Below are positions 23,919 through 32,700 of a DNA stretch of 64,000 nt, piece by piece. A program made the translations under genes and the position numbers. Position 1 is the first letter of the stretch, and each line of letters starts with the position of its first letter. Origin of the DNA: a virus. Where the stretch lies: positions 1-64,000 of the IMG/VR virus record IMGVR_UViG_3300043449_000947, one strand, 5' to 3'. A model generated the notes under the pieces. The model searched no databases. It saw only the letters and a program-made list of their open reading frames with translations, and was not told the DNA's origin.

Positions 23919-23977
23919 TGGAATTGATAGCAGCAGCTGTTGTACTTCTTATCCTTATAGCAACGGTGGATTGTTAG
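23918..23977 (+). CDS. Hydrophobic micro-protein (19 aa)
   Basis: ATGA-coupled to the Gp88 gene. Almost the whole peptide (LIAAAVVLLILIATV) is one membrane helix. The next small gene starts one base after its stop, so the chain of genes is unbroken. It could be a membrane micro-protein or only a coupling leader. Confidence 0.4.
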   Translation: MELIAAAVVLLILIATVDC

Positions 23978-23978
23978 T

Positions 23979-24152
23979 ATGATCGCGAATATCGAAGAAA
24001 TTTTAGTTAATTCAAGACGTGCTCTCATAAAAAATCCAACAAATGACGAAGCTAAATCGGCGTTGTCATGGTGTATCTTTAATCTTCTGCAGATTCGAGC
24101 AGAAGTCCCAAAAGAGATAGAACATATAGTCAGAAAATGTTCGCAAGCTTAA
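23979..24152 (+). CDS. Small helical protein (57 aa)
   Basis: It begins with MIANIEEILVNSRRALIK and ends with EIEHIVRKCSQA. Soluble and helical. The stop codon abuts the first stem of the structured RNA region. No family recognised. Confidence 0.55.
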   Translation: MIANIEEILVNSRRALIKNPTNDEAKSALSWCIFNLLQIRAEVPKEIEHIVRKCSQA

Positions 24153-24447
24153 TGGGCGGCGGAAATCCTTTTAACCAAGGGTTCACAAAACGACTGTCGC
24201 CCACCCTTTACGGAGTAGCACTGCGTATGACGATACGAAATCCTGTTGCGATGGCGGTATAAAAACCGGACTCGGATTGACGAGTTAAGTCGGGTAGCTA
24301 CTCCACCCTTTAATGACCCTCGGCCTTACTTTCTATCTTATTTTTTGGGATGGACAGTTCGATCAAAATCTCCGAGGGTCACCCATTTACAGCGCAAAAT
24401 AGCGAACAGAAGGCCAGAGCTGCACATCGTAGCGCAATGCAATTAAA

Positions 24448-24510
24448 GAAAACGCGCTGAGAATTCAGCCAATACAGGCCCATTTATGGGCCTTATTTGG
24501 GTGGGTTTTC
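24448..24510 (+). repeat. Three-way-junction RNA motif, copy A
   Basis: Outer stem GAAAAC (24448-24453) with GTTTTC (24505-24510). Second hairpin GCTGA-GAAT-TCAGC (24456-24469). Third hairpin AGGCCCAT (24476-24483) with ATGGGCCT (24486-24493), closed by CAA/TTG. The junction side keeps GGGTGG before the outer 3' strand. Compare with copy B. Confidence 0.7.
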
Positions 24511-24559
24511 CCATCAGATGCAAGATAGTGCAAATACAAGAACCGCAAAACATAGCATC

Positions 24560-24625
24560 GAAAGCAAGTGAGCTGAGAATTCAGCCAGTGCGAGACTCTC
24601 TGAGTCTCCATCTGGGTGAGCTTTC
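24560..24625 (+). repeat. Three-way-junction RNA motif, copy B
   Basis: Outer stem GAAAGC (24560-24565) with GCTTTC (24620-24625). Second hairpin GCTGA-GAAT-TCAGC (24572-24585), identical to copy A. Third hairpin GAGACTC (24592-24598) with GAGTCTC (24602-24608), closed by CAG/CTG. The third helix has an entirely different sequence from copy A yet pairs perfectly; the outer stem has an A-U to G-C change on both strands. GGGTG is conserved. Confidence 0.7.
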
Positions 24626-24707
24626 AATAATTGATTTGCTCCGCCATGCATCGCATCGATAGTAAATTAAATGCAATGTCTTTATCACTTCAACTCAGGA
24701 AATCATC

Positions 24708-25304
24708 ATGTCTATTGAATCTATTAACGTAAAAATTTCCGGTATCCAACCTCTGCTGATGAGTAATCCGCAGACGGTGGATCGTTTCAATCCCTTTGCT
24801 AAAGAGATAGCCAAGATTAACGCCAAGAAAACTCGTCGTACTGACGAAGATTACAGGCATCTGGCTGATCTTGAAGTTCGTTCCAAAGTCCATTGGTCTG
24901 ACGATCATGGCGTGTTCGTTCCTAGCACTTGGTTGTTAGCAGCTCTGTGCAAGAACGGCTTTAATCTTAAGAAGCTCGCGAAAGATAAGATTCGCGGCTC
25001 GGTATTCACTACCGCTCCAAAGATCAAGCTTAACTACGAAGGACAGGATGTTGTTCAGACGCTTGATGATGTCGTAGGCAATCCTCGCTTTCGTTATCAG
25101 ATGAACGTGAAGCAAGGACAGGTACGCATCATGAAGTCCATGCCTATCTTCAAAGACTGGTCTTTTGAGACTGAACTTGAATTTGAAAACACTCAGATCG
25201 ATCCATCTGACCTCAAGGCTTTGCTTGAATACTCGGCCAAGTACGGTGGTTTCGGTGACTTCCGTCCTACCTTCGGTCGTTCTGTTGCAGAGGTAACCAT
25301 CTGA
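24708..25304 (+). CDS. Widespread phage protein with GDxRPxxGR C-terminus, RAMP-like candidate
   Basis: 198 aa. Family landmarks are ISGIQPLLMSNP near the N-terminus, KKTRRTDEDYRHLADLE, VFVPSTWLLAALCKNG, MKSMPIFKDWSFETELEFE and the C-terminal GGFGDFRPTFGRSVAEV. I know this as a common phage family without assigned role. The glycine-rich RP-G-R ending and alternating strands resemble RAMP-fold RNA-binding proteins (Cas5/Cas7-like), but this is fold-level inference. CTCAGGAAATCATC gives a ribosome site. Its placement just after the structured RNA region is notable. Confidence 0.7.
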   Translation: MSIESINVKISGIQPLLMSNPQTVDRFNPFAKEIAKINAKKTRRTDEDYRHLADLEVRSKVHWSDDHGVFVPSTWLLAALCKNGFNLKKLAKDKIRGSVFTTAPKIKLNYEGQDVVQTLDDVVGNPRFRYQMNVKQGQVRIMKSMPIFKDWSFETELEFENTQIDPSDLKALLEYSAKYGGFGDFRPTFGRSVAEVTI

Positions 25305-25732
25305 TGAAAACTAGAGAAGACATCGTCTCTTGGTTCAGAGCAAATAAACTGGACCAGTATGGAGCTGTAATCAGAAGAACAGACATCCTTTCATTTGCCG
25401 ATATAGAGGTTCCCGCAGTCGGTACGATGAAGGAGTTCGAACAGATTGCTCTGCTTGAAGTAGGTATCACTCAGTATCTGCGTGATCTTCTACTCAAGGA
25501 GGGCAAATACCTGAAAAAAGATGGAGACTTCTATAGAATTCTCCTTCCATCCCAAAACCTTCAGCAGATCCAGTCGTACATGCGCTCCGCAGATAAGAAG
25601 CTACGTAGAGCTCGTATATTGAGCGTCAACACTCCTGTGCAGCATCAAGACATCGCTGACAATCTTAAGGTGCGCATTCACATGAAAGAACAGTCGACAC
25701 GCCATGCACGTGCATACGGTCATGCTGTTTAA
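25304..25732 (+). CDS. Basic protein paired with the 24708 gene, unknown function
   Basis: 142 aa, coupled by a TGATG overlap to the 24708 gene. The middle (DFYRILLPSQNLQQIQSYMRSADKKLRRAR) and the end (MKEQSTRHARAYGHAV) are basic, consistent with nucleic-acid binding. The N-terminal half resembles a winged or helical domain. No family firmly recognised. Confidence 0.7.
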   Translation: MKTREDIVSWFRANKLDQYGAVIRRTDILSFADIEVPAVGTMKEFEQIALLEVGITQYLRDLLLKEGKYLKKDGDFYRILLPSQNLQQIQSYMRSADKKLRRARILSVNTPVQHQDIADNLKVRIHMKEQSTRHARAYGHAV

Positions 25733-25759
25733 GATCACCTCCTGAGGGTGAAGGACGCT

Positions 25760-25781
25760 TGCCGAGAGCGATATCTCGGCA
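25760..25781 (+). promoter_or_regulatory. Intergenic hairpin
   Basis: TGCCGAGA pairs with TCTCGGCA around GCGATA. No T-tract follows, so it is more likely an RNA-processing or leader hairpin. It lies in the 71-bp gap before the 25804 gene. Confidence 0.4.
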
Positions 25782-25803
25782 TCTATTCAATCAGGAGAGA
25801 ACA

Positions 25804-26022
25804 ATGATCGATTTCGATGAGTGGTATGCAGAGAACTACCAGCTCTACACTTCAAAGAATGGGCTAGCTCTAGCGGCATGGCAAGCTGCAGCCAAGATGG
25901 AACGAGATCGATTGGTTCAGACTCTCCTCAACAATCTAGAAGCTGAAAAGTGCTGGTGTGAAGGCATTCAGAAGTCTCTGAACGAAATCGACATAGTGCT
26001 CAAACAGAACAGATGGCTTTAA
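25804..26022 (+). CDS. Third member of the FDEWY/AWQAAxKxER family
   Basis: 72 aa; the ATG at 25804 follows AGGAGAGAACA and is preferred to an in-frame ATG at 25759. DFDEWYAEN and ALAAWQAAAKMERDRL align with the paralogues at 7004 and 7213. Function unknown. Confidence 0.7.
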   Translation: MIDFDEWYAENYQLYTSKNGLALAAWQAAAKMERDRLVQTLLNNLEAEKCWCEGIQKSLNEIDIVLKQNRWL

Positions 26023-26033
26023 CGGAGAAAACA

Positions 26034-26174
26034 ATGACTGCGCAAGAAAAACTGAACTACATAATCGAAGCAATCAAGACAATCAACCAGACGATCGACA
26101 ACGAAGCGCCAGACCTCGCTTACAGACGTCTGTCGTTACTGCTCGAAGAGATAGAGGGATGGACCAATGAATGA
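26034..26174 (+). CDS. Small helical protein (46 aa)
   Basis: It follows an ACGGAGAAAACA ribosome site. Helical (EKLNYIIEAIKTINQTIDNE; RRLSLLLEEIEGW). It overlaps the next gene by eight bases. Unknown function. Confidence 0.55.
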   Translation: MTAQEKLNYIIEAIKTINQTIDNEAPDLAYRRLSLLLEEIEGWTNE

Positions 26175-26376
26175 AGAAGAGAACTGGGTCATCATAAACA
26201 CAGGCTGGAACGAAGGTATAGCGCTGCCGTTCTCAGACTTTGCAACCATGGCTGATCGTCTGATCCATGTCGGCGTCGACAATGACGCCATCACCGTCAA
26301 AGACGCTCTCAAGTTCACTCTCGTAAGAGGTGAAGTCATCAACGCTGCCCGCGTAAGGGCCAGAATCACCCAGTAG
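26167..26376 (+). CDS. Small unknown protein (69 aa), last gene of the replication block
   Basis: It is acidic at the start (NEEENWVIINTGWNEG), with a mixed alpha/beta pattern. GAGGGATGGACC gives a weak ribosome site. The stop codon lies within the terminator hairpin. No family recognised. Confidence 0.6.
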   Translation: MNEEENWVIINTGWNEGIALPFSDFATMADRLIHVGVDNDAITVKDALKFTLVRGEVINAARVRARITQ

Positions 26377-26389
26377 GGTGATTTTTTTT
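26364..26389 (+). terminator. Intrinsic terminator ending the replication block
   Basis: AATCACCC pairs with GGGTGATT around AGTA, followed by eight T. Confidence 0.9.
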
Positions 26390-26432
26390 GCTCAAAGAGC
26401 TGCGAATAGCCCCTTTTTCTGCTGTCTTTGAA

Positions 26433-26690
26433 AAAACCACAACAGACCTAACACACCCGAAATCGCTAAAAAGTGTTGTGATGTTGTGATTTTCAGCTGG
26501 CGAAAATAAGAATCACAACAGAATCACAACACCCTCAAACCCTTACCATCTCTAGCTTTCTTATATATTTGTTGTATGTTGTACTTTTTTTAGCTTACTC
26601 ACTATAGAAATACAAAAATGTAAAAAAATAGAAAAAATGTTTTTCTATATATGACTTAGCGAGTGAAAAAACCCCAACTTCACAACAAGC
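26433..26690 (-). repeat. Right copy of the inverted control region (IR-R)
   Basis: The gap between the convergent plus and minus blocks (26377-26750) holds an inverted copy of the 4.4-kb region. Core 26548-26651 reads, on the minus strand, from TATATAGAAAAAC to GCTAGAGAT. Paired boxes are GTGTTGTGAT (26473-26482) with ATCACAACAC (26523-26532), and TGTTGTGATT (26482-26491) with AATCACAACA (26511-26520). AAACCACAACAGA (26434) matches TCTGTTGTGGTTT of the left copy. No gene starts beside this copy, so a pure promoter role is unlikely. Confidence 0.8.
26579..26607 (+). promoter_or_regulatory. Candidate outward (rightward) promoter in IR-R
   Basis: TTGTAC (26579-26584), 17 bases, then CTATAG (26602-26607) within ACTCACTATAG, the same arrangement as the left copy. 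It would transcribe antisense into the 3' end of the late operon. Confidence 0.35.
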
Positions 26691-26750
26691 CATGTCGGGC
26701 CTGCTCTAGCGACTGTTGGGGTCCGTTTTAGAAACTACAACTTCACAACA

Positions 26751-29700
26751 CTACAGCCATTGATCGTACAGCTTGTATGCTGGTAACGCTTCCACGATCC
26801 ACTTGTGCATTGACTCCGGATCATCACTGCCTACAGCCTTGAGTCCTTTACGCATCTGTCCCAGTGTAGGACCTGCGAAGCTTTCGTACCCACCACCGCC
26901 CCAATCAACATCCTGCTGCGAGTCGATGAAGAACTGACCTACACCGGTCAGACCTGACCGTTCTACGCCTCTCTTCATGTAATCGACTGCACCCCAGTCT
27001 TTCTTATAAGGTGGTTCCTCACCTGAATTGGCGATCATGTCCTTCGCAAAGTCTGCAGCAATCATTCCCGGCACATACAGAGAAGCGATTAAAACCGGTT
27101 TGAAGTTGCCATGCGACATCTCGTGTGTCAGACGATCGATGATTACCGCCTGAAAGCTCCACACGAACTGTTTAAGGTGCGAAATGAGTGCGAGGTAGGG
27201 GTTACTAGCCCATGCAGGCAATTCGGCGCTAGAGGGGTTCAGGAGGCTCTGGTGGACTATCTTCTCCATAGCGTTCCTCAACTTGGCTTCCGTGGCCTTA
27301 GCCTGCTTCATAGTCATCTTCGGATTCAGCGCCTTGATTTCATCAGCCGTAAGCGCTAACCGGTCCAGATTTTCATCAAACATGATGTCTGGTTTTTCTA
27401 GCCCCAGCTCCTCCAGATAACGAGCACTCTGCTCCTTACCAAAGAAGTCTTCAGAACTTCTTTGCAGGAAGGTATTCGCCGCTCTGACTGCCATGATGGT
27501 GTTGTTACGTATCCATCCACTCAGCAGGTTAACTTTGAAGAACTTGTCGTTGATATCCTTCAATTTGCCTGACATGGTGATGCCGTCATAGCGGTTGTAG
27601 GCGTTGATCACCGTACCTGAGTCAGCGATGATGCCCCAGTCCTGAGCGATCTGCTCCCACTGATCTCGTGTGTACTCTCCATGCCACTCCTTGAACATGT
27701 TCTTCAACGAGTAGGTAAAGGCGTCCCACCCAGCCGTCACGCTGTTAGTGCGGATAGCGATGCCCAGCGGATCAACGAGCGACGAGAAGATAGCCAGAGG
27801 TAGGAGACGGATATTCTGGTAAGTAGTCATCACTCCCATCAGATCCTTCATCTCTCTACTCATACCAATTTCCTTGTTGCCCATCAGGCCATCAAGATAA
27901 TTCTTGGCTAGAGCCAGATCGTCTGGCGTAGCGCCGTAACGATCCTGCGCTTCTTTGATCAGTGCGTTGAATTTCTTACCACCGTTACCGAAAGTGCGTA
28001 CGAATTCAGCCTGACGTACTGCCTGCTTGATGTAGCGCGTGGCGGTATGTACTGGATCATCCTCCATGAACTTGCGGCGATCGGCTGCGTCGAGAAAGCC
28101 CAGAGTACGCGTGCGAGTATGAGCAGCCATGGGCTCATTTTCATCACCCATGACGTTAACCAGATCTTCTCCTCTCTCCAGATAAGAGACGATGGAGTTA
28201 TAGAGCTCATCCGGAGTCTTCATCAGCGTATCCATGTACTGCTTGTACTTGGGCTGATTGAGCATCTTGAGAAAACCTTCCTTGTCTGCAGCCACCTTCT
28301 CCGGATCGAAAGCTAGCGGGTAGTAGTTCTTGATCTCTCCAAGAATCACACCTGCGTCTTTCTGGTACGCCAGCACTTGGCTGTAGAACGTACGCAGCGC
28401 CTTGGCTCTGTTTGCTACGAGCGGATCGTTTGTAGGAATGCGCCCAGCAATCAGTGCATCGTGTACTGCCAGCTGCTGTTCTTCAGTCAAGTCGCCCAGA
28501 ATCTTGCTGATTCTGTTCTGAAACGCTTGCGTCTCGTTACGCATGCGCTGAACCATACCGCTTTCGTTCCCATCCATACCTGTAGCCTGATAGCCCAGCT
28601 GAGCTATACGGGCTAGAGGAGGGATGGTTGAGTTATTCAGACGGTTGTACACCGAGGTGAAGATCACATCGTAGAGTTTCTCCAGAGCTAACAGAGCGTC
28701 CTTACCGACTTTGAGAGCCTTCTCTCCAGAGGTCATATTCCTGTCCAACACCCTCTGCAATGGAGTGGCTCCTCGCTTGGCTCTTTCACCACTAGCGAAG
28801 TCCTGCATGATCATCTCAGCCTTCATGTTGTTGTCCATGATGCTGAGGATGCTGTAGATCCAGTCTTTGATCTTCTGAAAGAGCCCTTCAGTCTTCGGAC
28901 CTACCTTCAGTATCGAAGGATCAGCTACCCACAACTGAAAACCATAAGCTGCAGCCTCTTCACCATTCTCCAACTGCTTCAGAACAGCCTTGTCGTTCTT
29001 GAAGTAATCGCGCAGCTTCTTAGCTACCGGTCCTTGTGTGAAGGCAGTAGCCAGAATCCTTCTTTCATCAGTGCTGAAGAAGAACTGGAAGGCAGCATGA
29101 ACTGGTTCATGATCAGCTAACGCGATGTTTTTCTCCGCACCCGCAGCCAGCTTGATTACACCGAGCAGTGCCTGATCTTTGGTAAGCCGCTCTTCTTCAT
29201 TAAGCAGGCGATCGATCCCTGCCTTAAGCTGAGCGTCAGTTAGCTTGGATTCACGATCTTCAGGTTTCTGTTTGAGTTCTTTTACAAGATTTCTTCTTTC
29301 GTTAGTTACGTTTTCTATCGCTTCCTTGATATTGACGTACTCACCTTTAGCCTGATTCTCGAGCACTTGCTCGAACTGCACGGCTACTCTATGTCCTAGC
29401 AGTTTTTCTACTCTGGCAATGAAAGCCTTCTGAGCTTTGCTGTACTCCCACGGCCCTTTTTTCGAACCCTTTTTAGGAGACTTCGGAGGCTTTGGAGGTT
29501 CGTTACCGAATAGATCAGTAGGCTCACCCCCACCGGGAGGAGCTTCCTCTCCCTCTTCTTCTCCTTCTCCCTGCTCTCCAAAGAGATTAGTAGGCTCACC
29601 TCCTCCGGGAGGAGCTTGTTCATTCTGATCGTTTGCTGCAGCCAGACTATCTACCCACTGTTTGAAAGTAGTAGATGGCTGCATCACCGCGATCACGTCA

Positions 29701-32700
29701 TCAAAGAACTGCCGCATCTTTGCGGTGACTTTGTTCCAGAAACCGGCTTCTTTTACAGAAACCTTACCCGCAACTTTCTCTTGTACCGCATGTTTAGCGA
29801 ACTGATTAGCAAACCACTCGCTGAAAGATAGGGTGTACCCCGGTTTGTTACGGGCGTCGTTTGCTTCAGCGAATTTTTTACCAGACCCAACCTCATCCAT
29901 CTTGCTGCTATTCATGATGTCCTGCATAGCAGCTGGGTTTGAGAACTTCTCACCCAGTTCGAATAGCGTCTGAGAACCGCTGTTGAAAGCAGCCAAATCT
30001 GCTTCGTACTGAGCGTAGATAGCATCCTTCACAGACTGATCTGCTGACAGATATATGTGGTACATCAGAGCATGGCCGAATTCATGCGCTAACGTAGTGG
30101 CGGTACGAAGGCCACGCAGCCTAGTAGGGTTTAGCTCGATGTAGTTCTTATTGGTATCGACATCAAAACGCTGCTGCCCATATCCTTGAATCTCACGATT
30201 GATAGAAATCGTAAGGTCCATGTTTGGCGCGTATTTAGCGATCCATTCCTTGACGATTTCCTTAGCCTTTGCGAGATAGCGCCGATCTGTCAGCTCCATC
30301 TTGGCGATCTTTTTATCGGCCATACTAAGCAGCTGCTGCATCGTTCCCTTACGCAGCTGGGTAGTCTTCTTGATGTTCTCAATTACCGCCTGTACTTCTT
30401 GTACAGTTTTGGCTTTAGCTAGCTCTTCTCTAGCTTTCTTCGCGGGAACGACTTCAGCTTCGGAGTTCTGCTCTTGTTTCTCTTCCTGAGCAGGAGCCTT
30501 AGGCTGTCTTCTAGCCTGTGCTGCCCTTAGCGCCTCTAATCTAGCAGTATCTCCGTTTTTGATTGCTTCAGCTATCTCGAATAAGAGCCCTTCATCGTCC
30601 AGTTCGTCCAGCTGGAAAGGGTTGAAGAATGGTTTCTGCTCTTGCTTCTGTTTCTGAGTACCGCCTAGTTCTTTCTTCTTATCGGTCAGAGCCTTCAGCA
30701 GCTCCTTCCTCTCTTCTGGAATAAGCTTGCTTTCATTACTCAGCTTTATGCCCGACAAGTCTTTAAGTGTTTTAGCCTCGCTGATCTGCTTACGTAACTC
30801 ATCTACTCGTTCCAGCTGGATCGGATAGATCTTCTCGCCCTTGGTATTTTTTCTATTGGCTCTAGCACGCGCAGCAGTCTCCTTGTGCATAGGAGTCTTT
30901 CTATACTCCTCCATTTCTCCTGCAGCACGCTCGTCAGCAGTGGGGTCTTGTCCAGCAGCAGTATCTACTGAGTCACTACCAGAGCCCAGTTCAGCTACGT
31001 CTTTTTCTGATAGCAGCCCGTCTAGATCGAAATTCCTCCGACCTTCGATCATGGGTATTCCAAGATCTTTTAGTATCTGGCGTCCGGTAGCAGCTTCTTT
31101 GGAATCGATGGCTTTAGTATCGTATTCCTTCTTCGCATCTTTGAGTTTCGCTTTCTTGAACGCAGCTTCTATCTGTTCAGGAGATTTCTTCCTAGCATTC
31201 TTCTTTCTGGTAGCGAGCTCTTCGCGTTCTTCGTCTGTATATTTTCCTGCCTCAATACGCGCCTTCTCTCTCGCTAATATTTCAGAAGACTCGAGATTAG
31301 CGTCCTGAATGTTGTAAGCATGTCCGATGAGCTGAAGACCTTGTTCAGAGATAGCTCCGCTACGGAAAGCAGAATTCAGTATGCTGTCTTCTTCTCGAAC
31401 ACGAGTGTCTCTGATTTTCTTTGGGTAGTTCTTCTTGGCTTCTGCAAAAGCCTTCTCATCCTTGATCCCCTTCTTTAGAGAATTCAGATGATTCAACTGC
31501 CCAACAAGCTTCGCGTACTTTTTTGTACCCGCCCTACTTGAATTTACGGCTTTCTGAACATTTTTGATCTCAGCGTTGAGTGCGCTCAGAGTCTCGAACT
31601 TATCTGCAGTTTTAGACATCTGCGCCAGCTTGGCAGACGTAGGCCATCCACCTTTACGGCTTTCAGTAGCCTTGCGAATAGTGAAGGGATCACCGCCTTT
31701 GTTATTGATGACCTTACCGCCTAGAAAGGCGTCTTCAGGTACTTCGACTTTTAGACGATTACCGTTGTGGTCGATGCCCAGATCAGCAAGAGTAGCGACC
31801 AGACTGCCATAACGATTGAACGCATTTTGGTCAGGCGATTGCTTTTCATTGTATTCGCTTAGATAACTGTGGAAGGCACCACGGTTGTCTTCGGTAGCTG
31901 CCATGTTGGTCAGAGACATTGGATTTATATCCAACGACAAAGACCCGTCTTCGTTCAGCTCTTTACCCAGCTCTTTAGCGAACTCTTCAACACCTTCACC
32001 AGAAACTCGTACAGGGAACTGCGTGTTTTTACTGTTGTTGTATTGAGGATCAGCGAGAGACTCGGTTATGGTTTTGGAATTGAATGGAGACAGCGCGGTT
32101 TCTTCCAGATCGACTTTGTTGCCGTCCTGATCGTACAGACCGTTAGTCTGGCCGGATTCATCGAGCAGCTCGTCACTTTCAGTTGGTTTGAAGAAACCCC
32201 CAGAGTTATCGAACCCGTCCGTATCGACAGAACTTTCGTCTGCGGCGGCAGAGTAATCTCTAGCATGCAGCTTACCGGCTTTAGCCTGTTCTGCTTGTTT
32301 CAGAGCGTCGTCGCTGGTTACTGATAGATGCGCGTACAGCTCCTCAGGAGATAGATCGGTCTTGCTAGCTAACATCTCCAACAAACCGGCCTGATCGTCG
32401 GACATGTCTTCCAAACGAGTGCCAGCTAACTCCTGAAGAACAGGTACAGCTTCAGTGCCTAGTTTTTGGTCAACAGCCAGCGCTTCGATATTTGATTTAG
32501 TAATCTTGTGCGTAGCTACATTGTTCTCTCTATTGTTATAGGCGTTGATTACAGAGAACAGATCGGTACCAGTGCTGTCTTCCCATGCCTTGGCGATATT
32601 GGCACTGGCTGGATTTCTCTCGAGAGCTTCTGGTGTGTATTGAGCGGGATCACTAGCGGCCATAGAGAACAGCTGAGCCAGATCTCTCTTATCGATAATC

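Larger units (their letters stand above)
24153..24660 (+). ncRNA. Candidate structured non-coding RNA region (about 500 nt)
   Basis: This stretch has no credible gene. Long perfect stems follow one another: TGGGCGGC (24153-24160) with GTCGCCCA (24196-24203); GGAGTAGC (24212-24219) with GCTACTCC (24297-24304), enclosing CGTAT/ATACG and ACTCG/CGAGT hairpins; and TGACCCTCGG (24314-24323) with CCGAGGGTCA (24372-24381). Two tandem three-way-junction motifs come next (24448-24510, 24560-24625). CCACCCTTTA flanks the second element on both sides (24201, 24303). It lies in the sense strand of the operon. It may be a processed regulatory RNA, a scaffold RNA or a long leader for the 24708 gene. Known classes are not recognised. 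Confidence 0.7.

Noticed and set aside
24212-24381. tRNA genes in the structured region
   Set aside because: The closing stems and spacing (68-93 nt) look tRNA-like, and GTTCGATC occurs at about 24357. But there is no 5-bp T-stem with a 7-base loop next to the 3' acceptor strand and no anticodon arm in the right place.
24246-24446. 66-codon reading frame inside the structured region
   Set aside because: It needs a TTG start without a ribosome site and runs through several perfect RNA stems; its composition is unlike neighbouring proteins.
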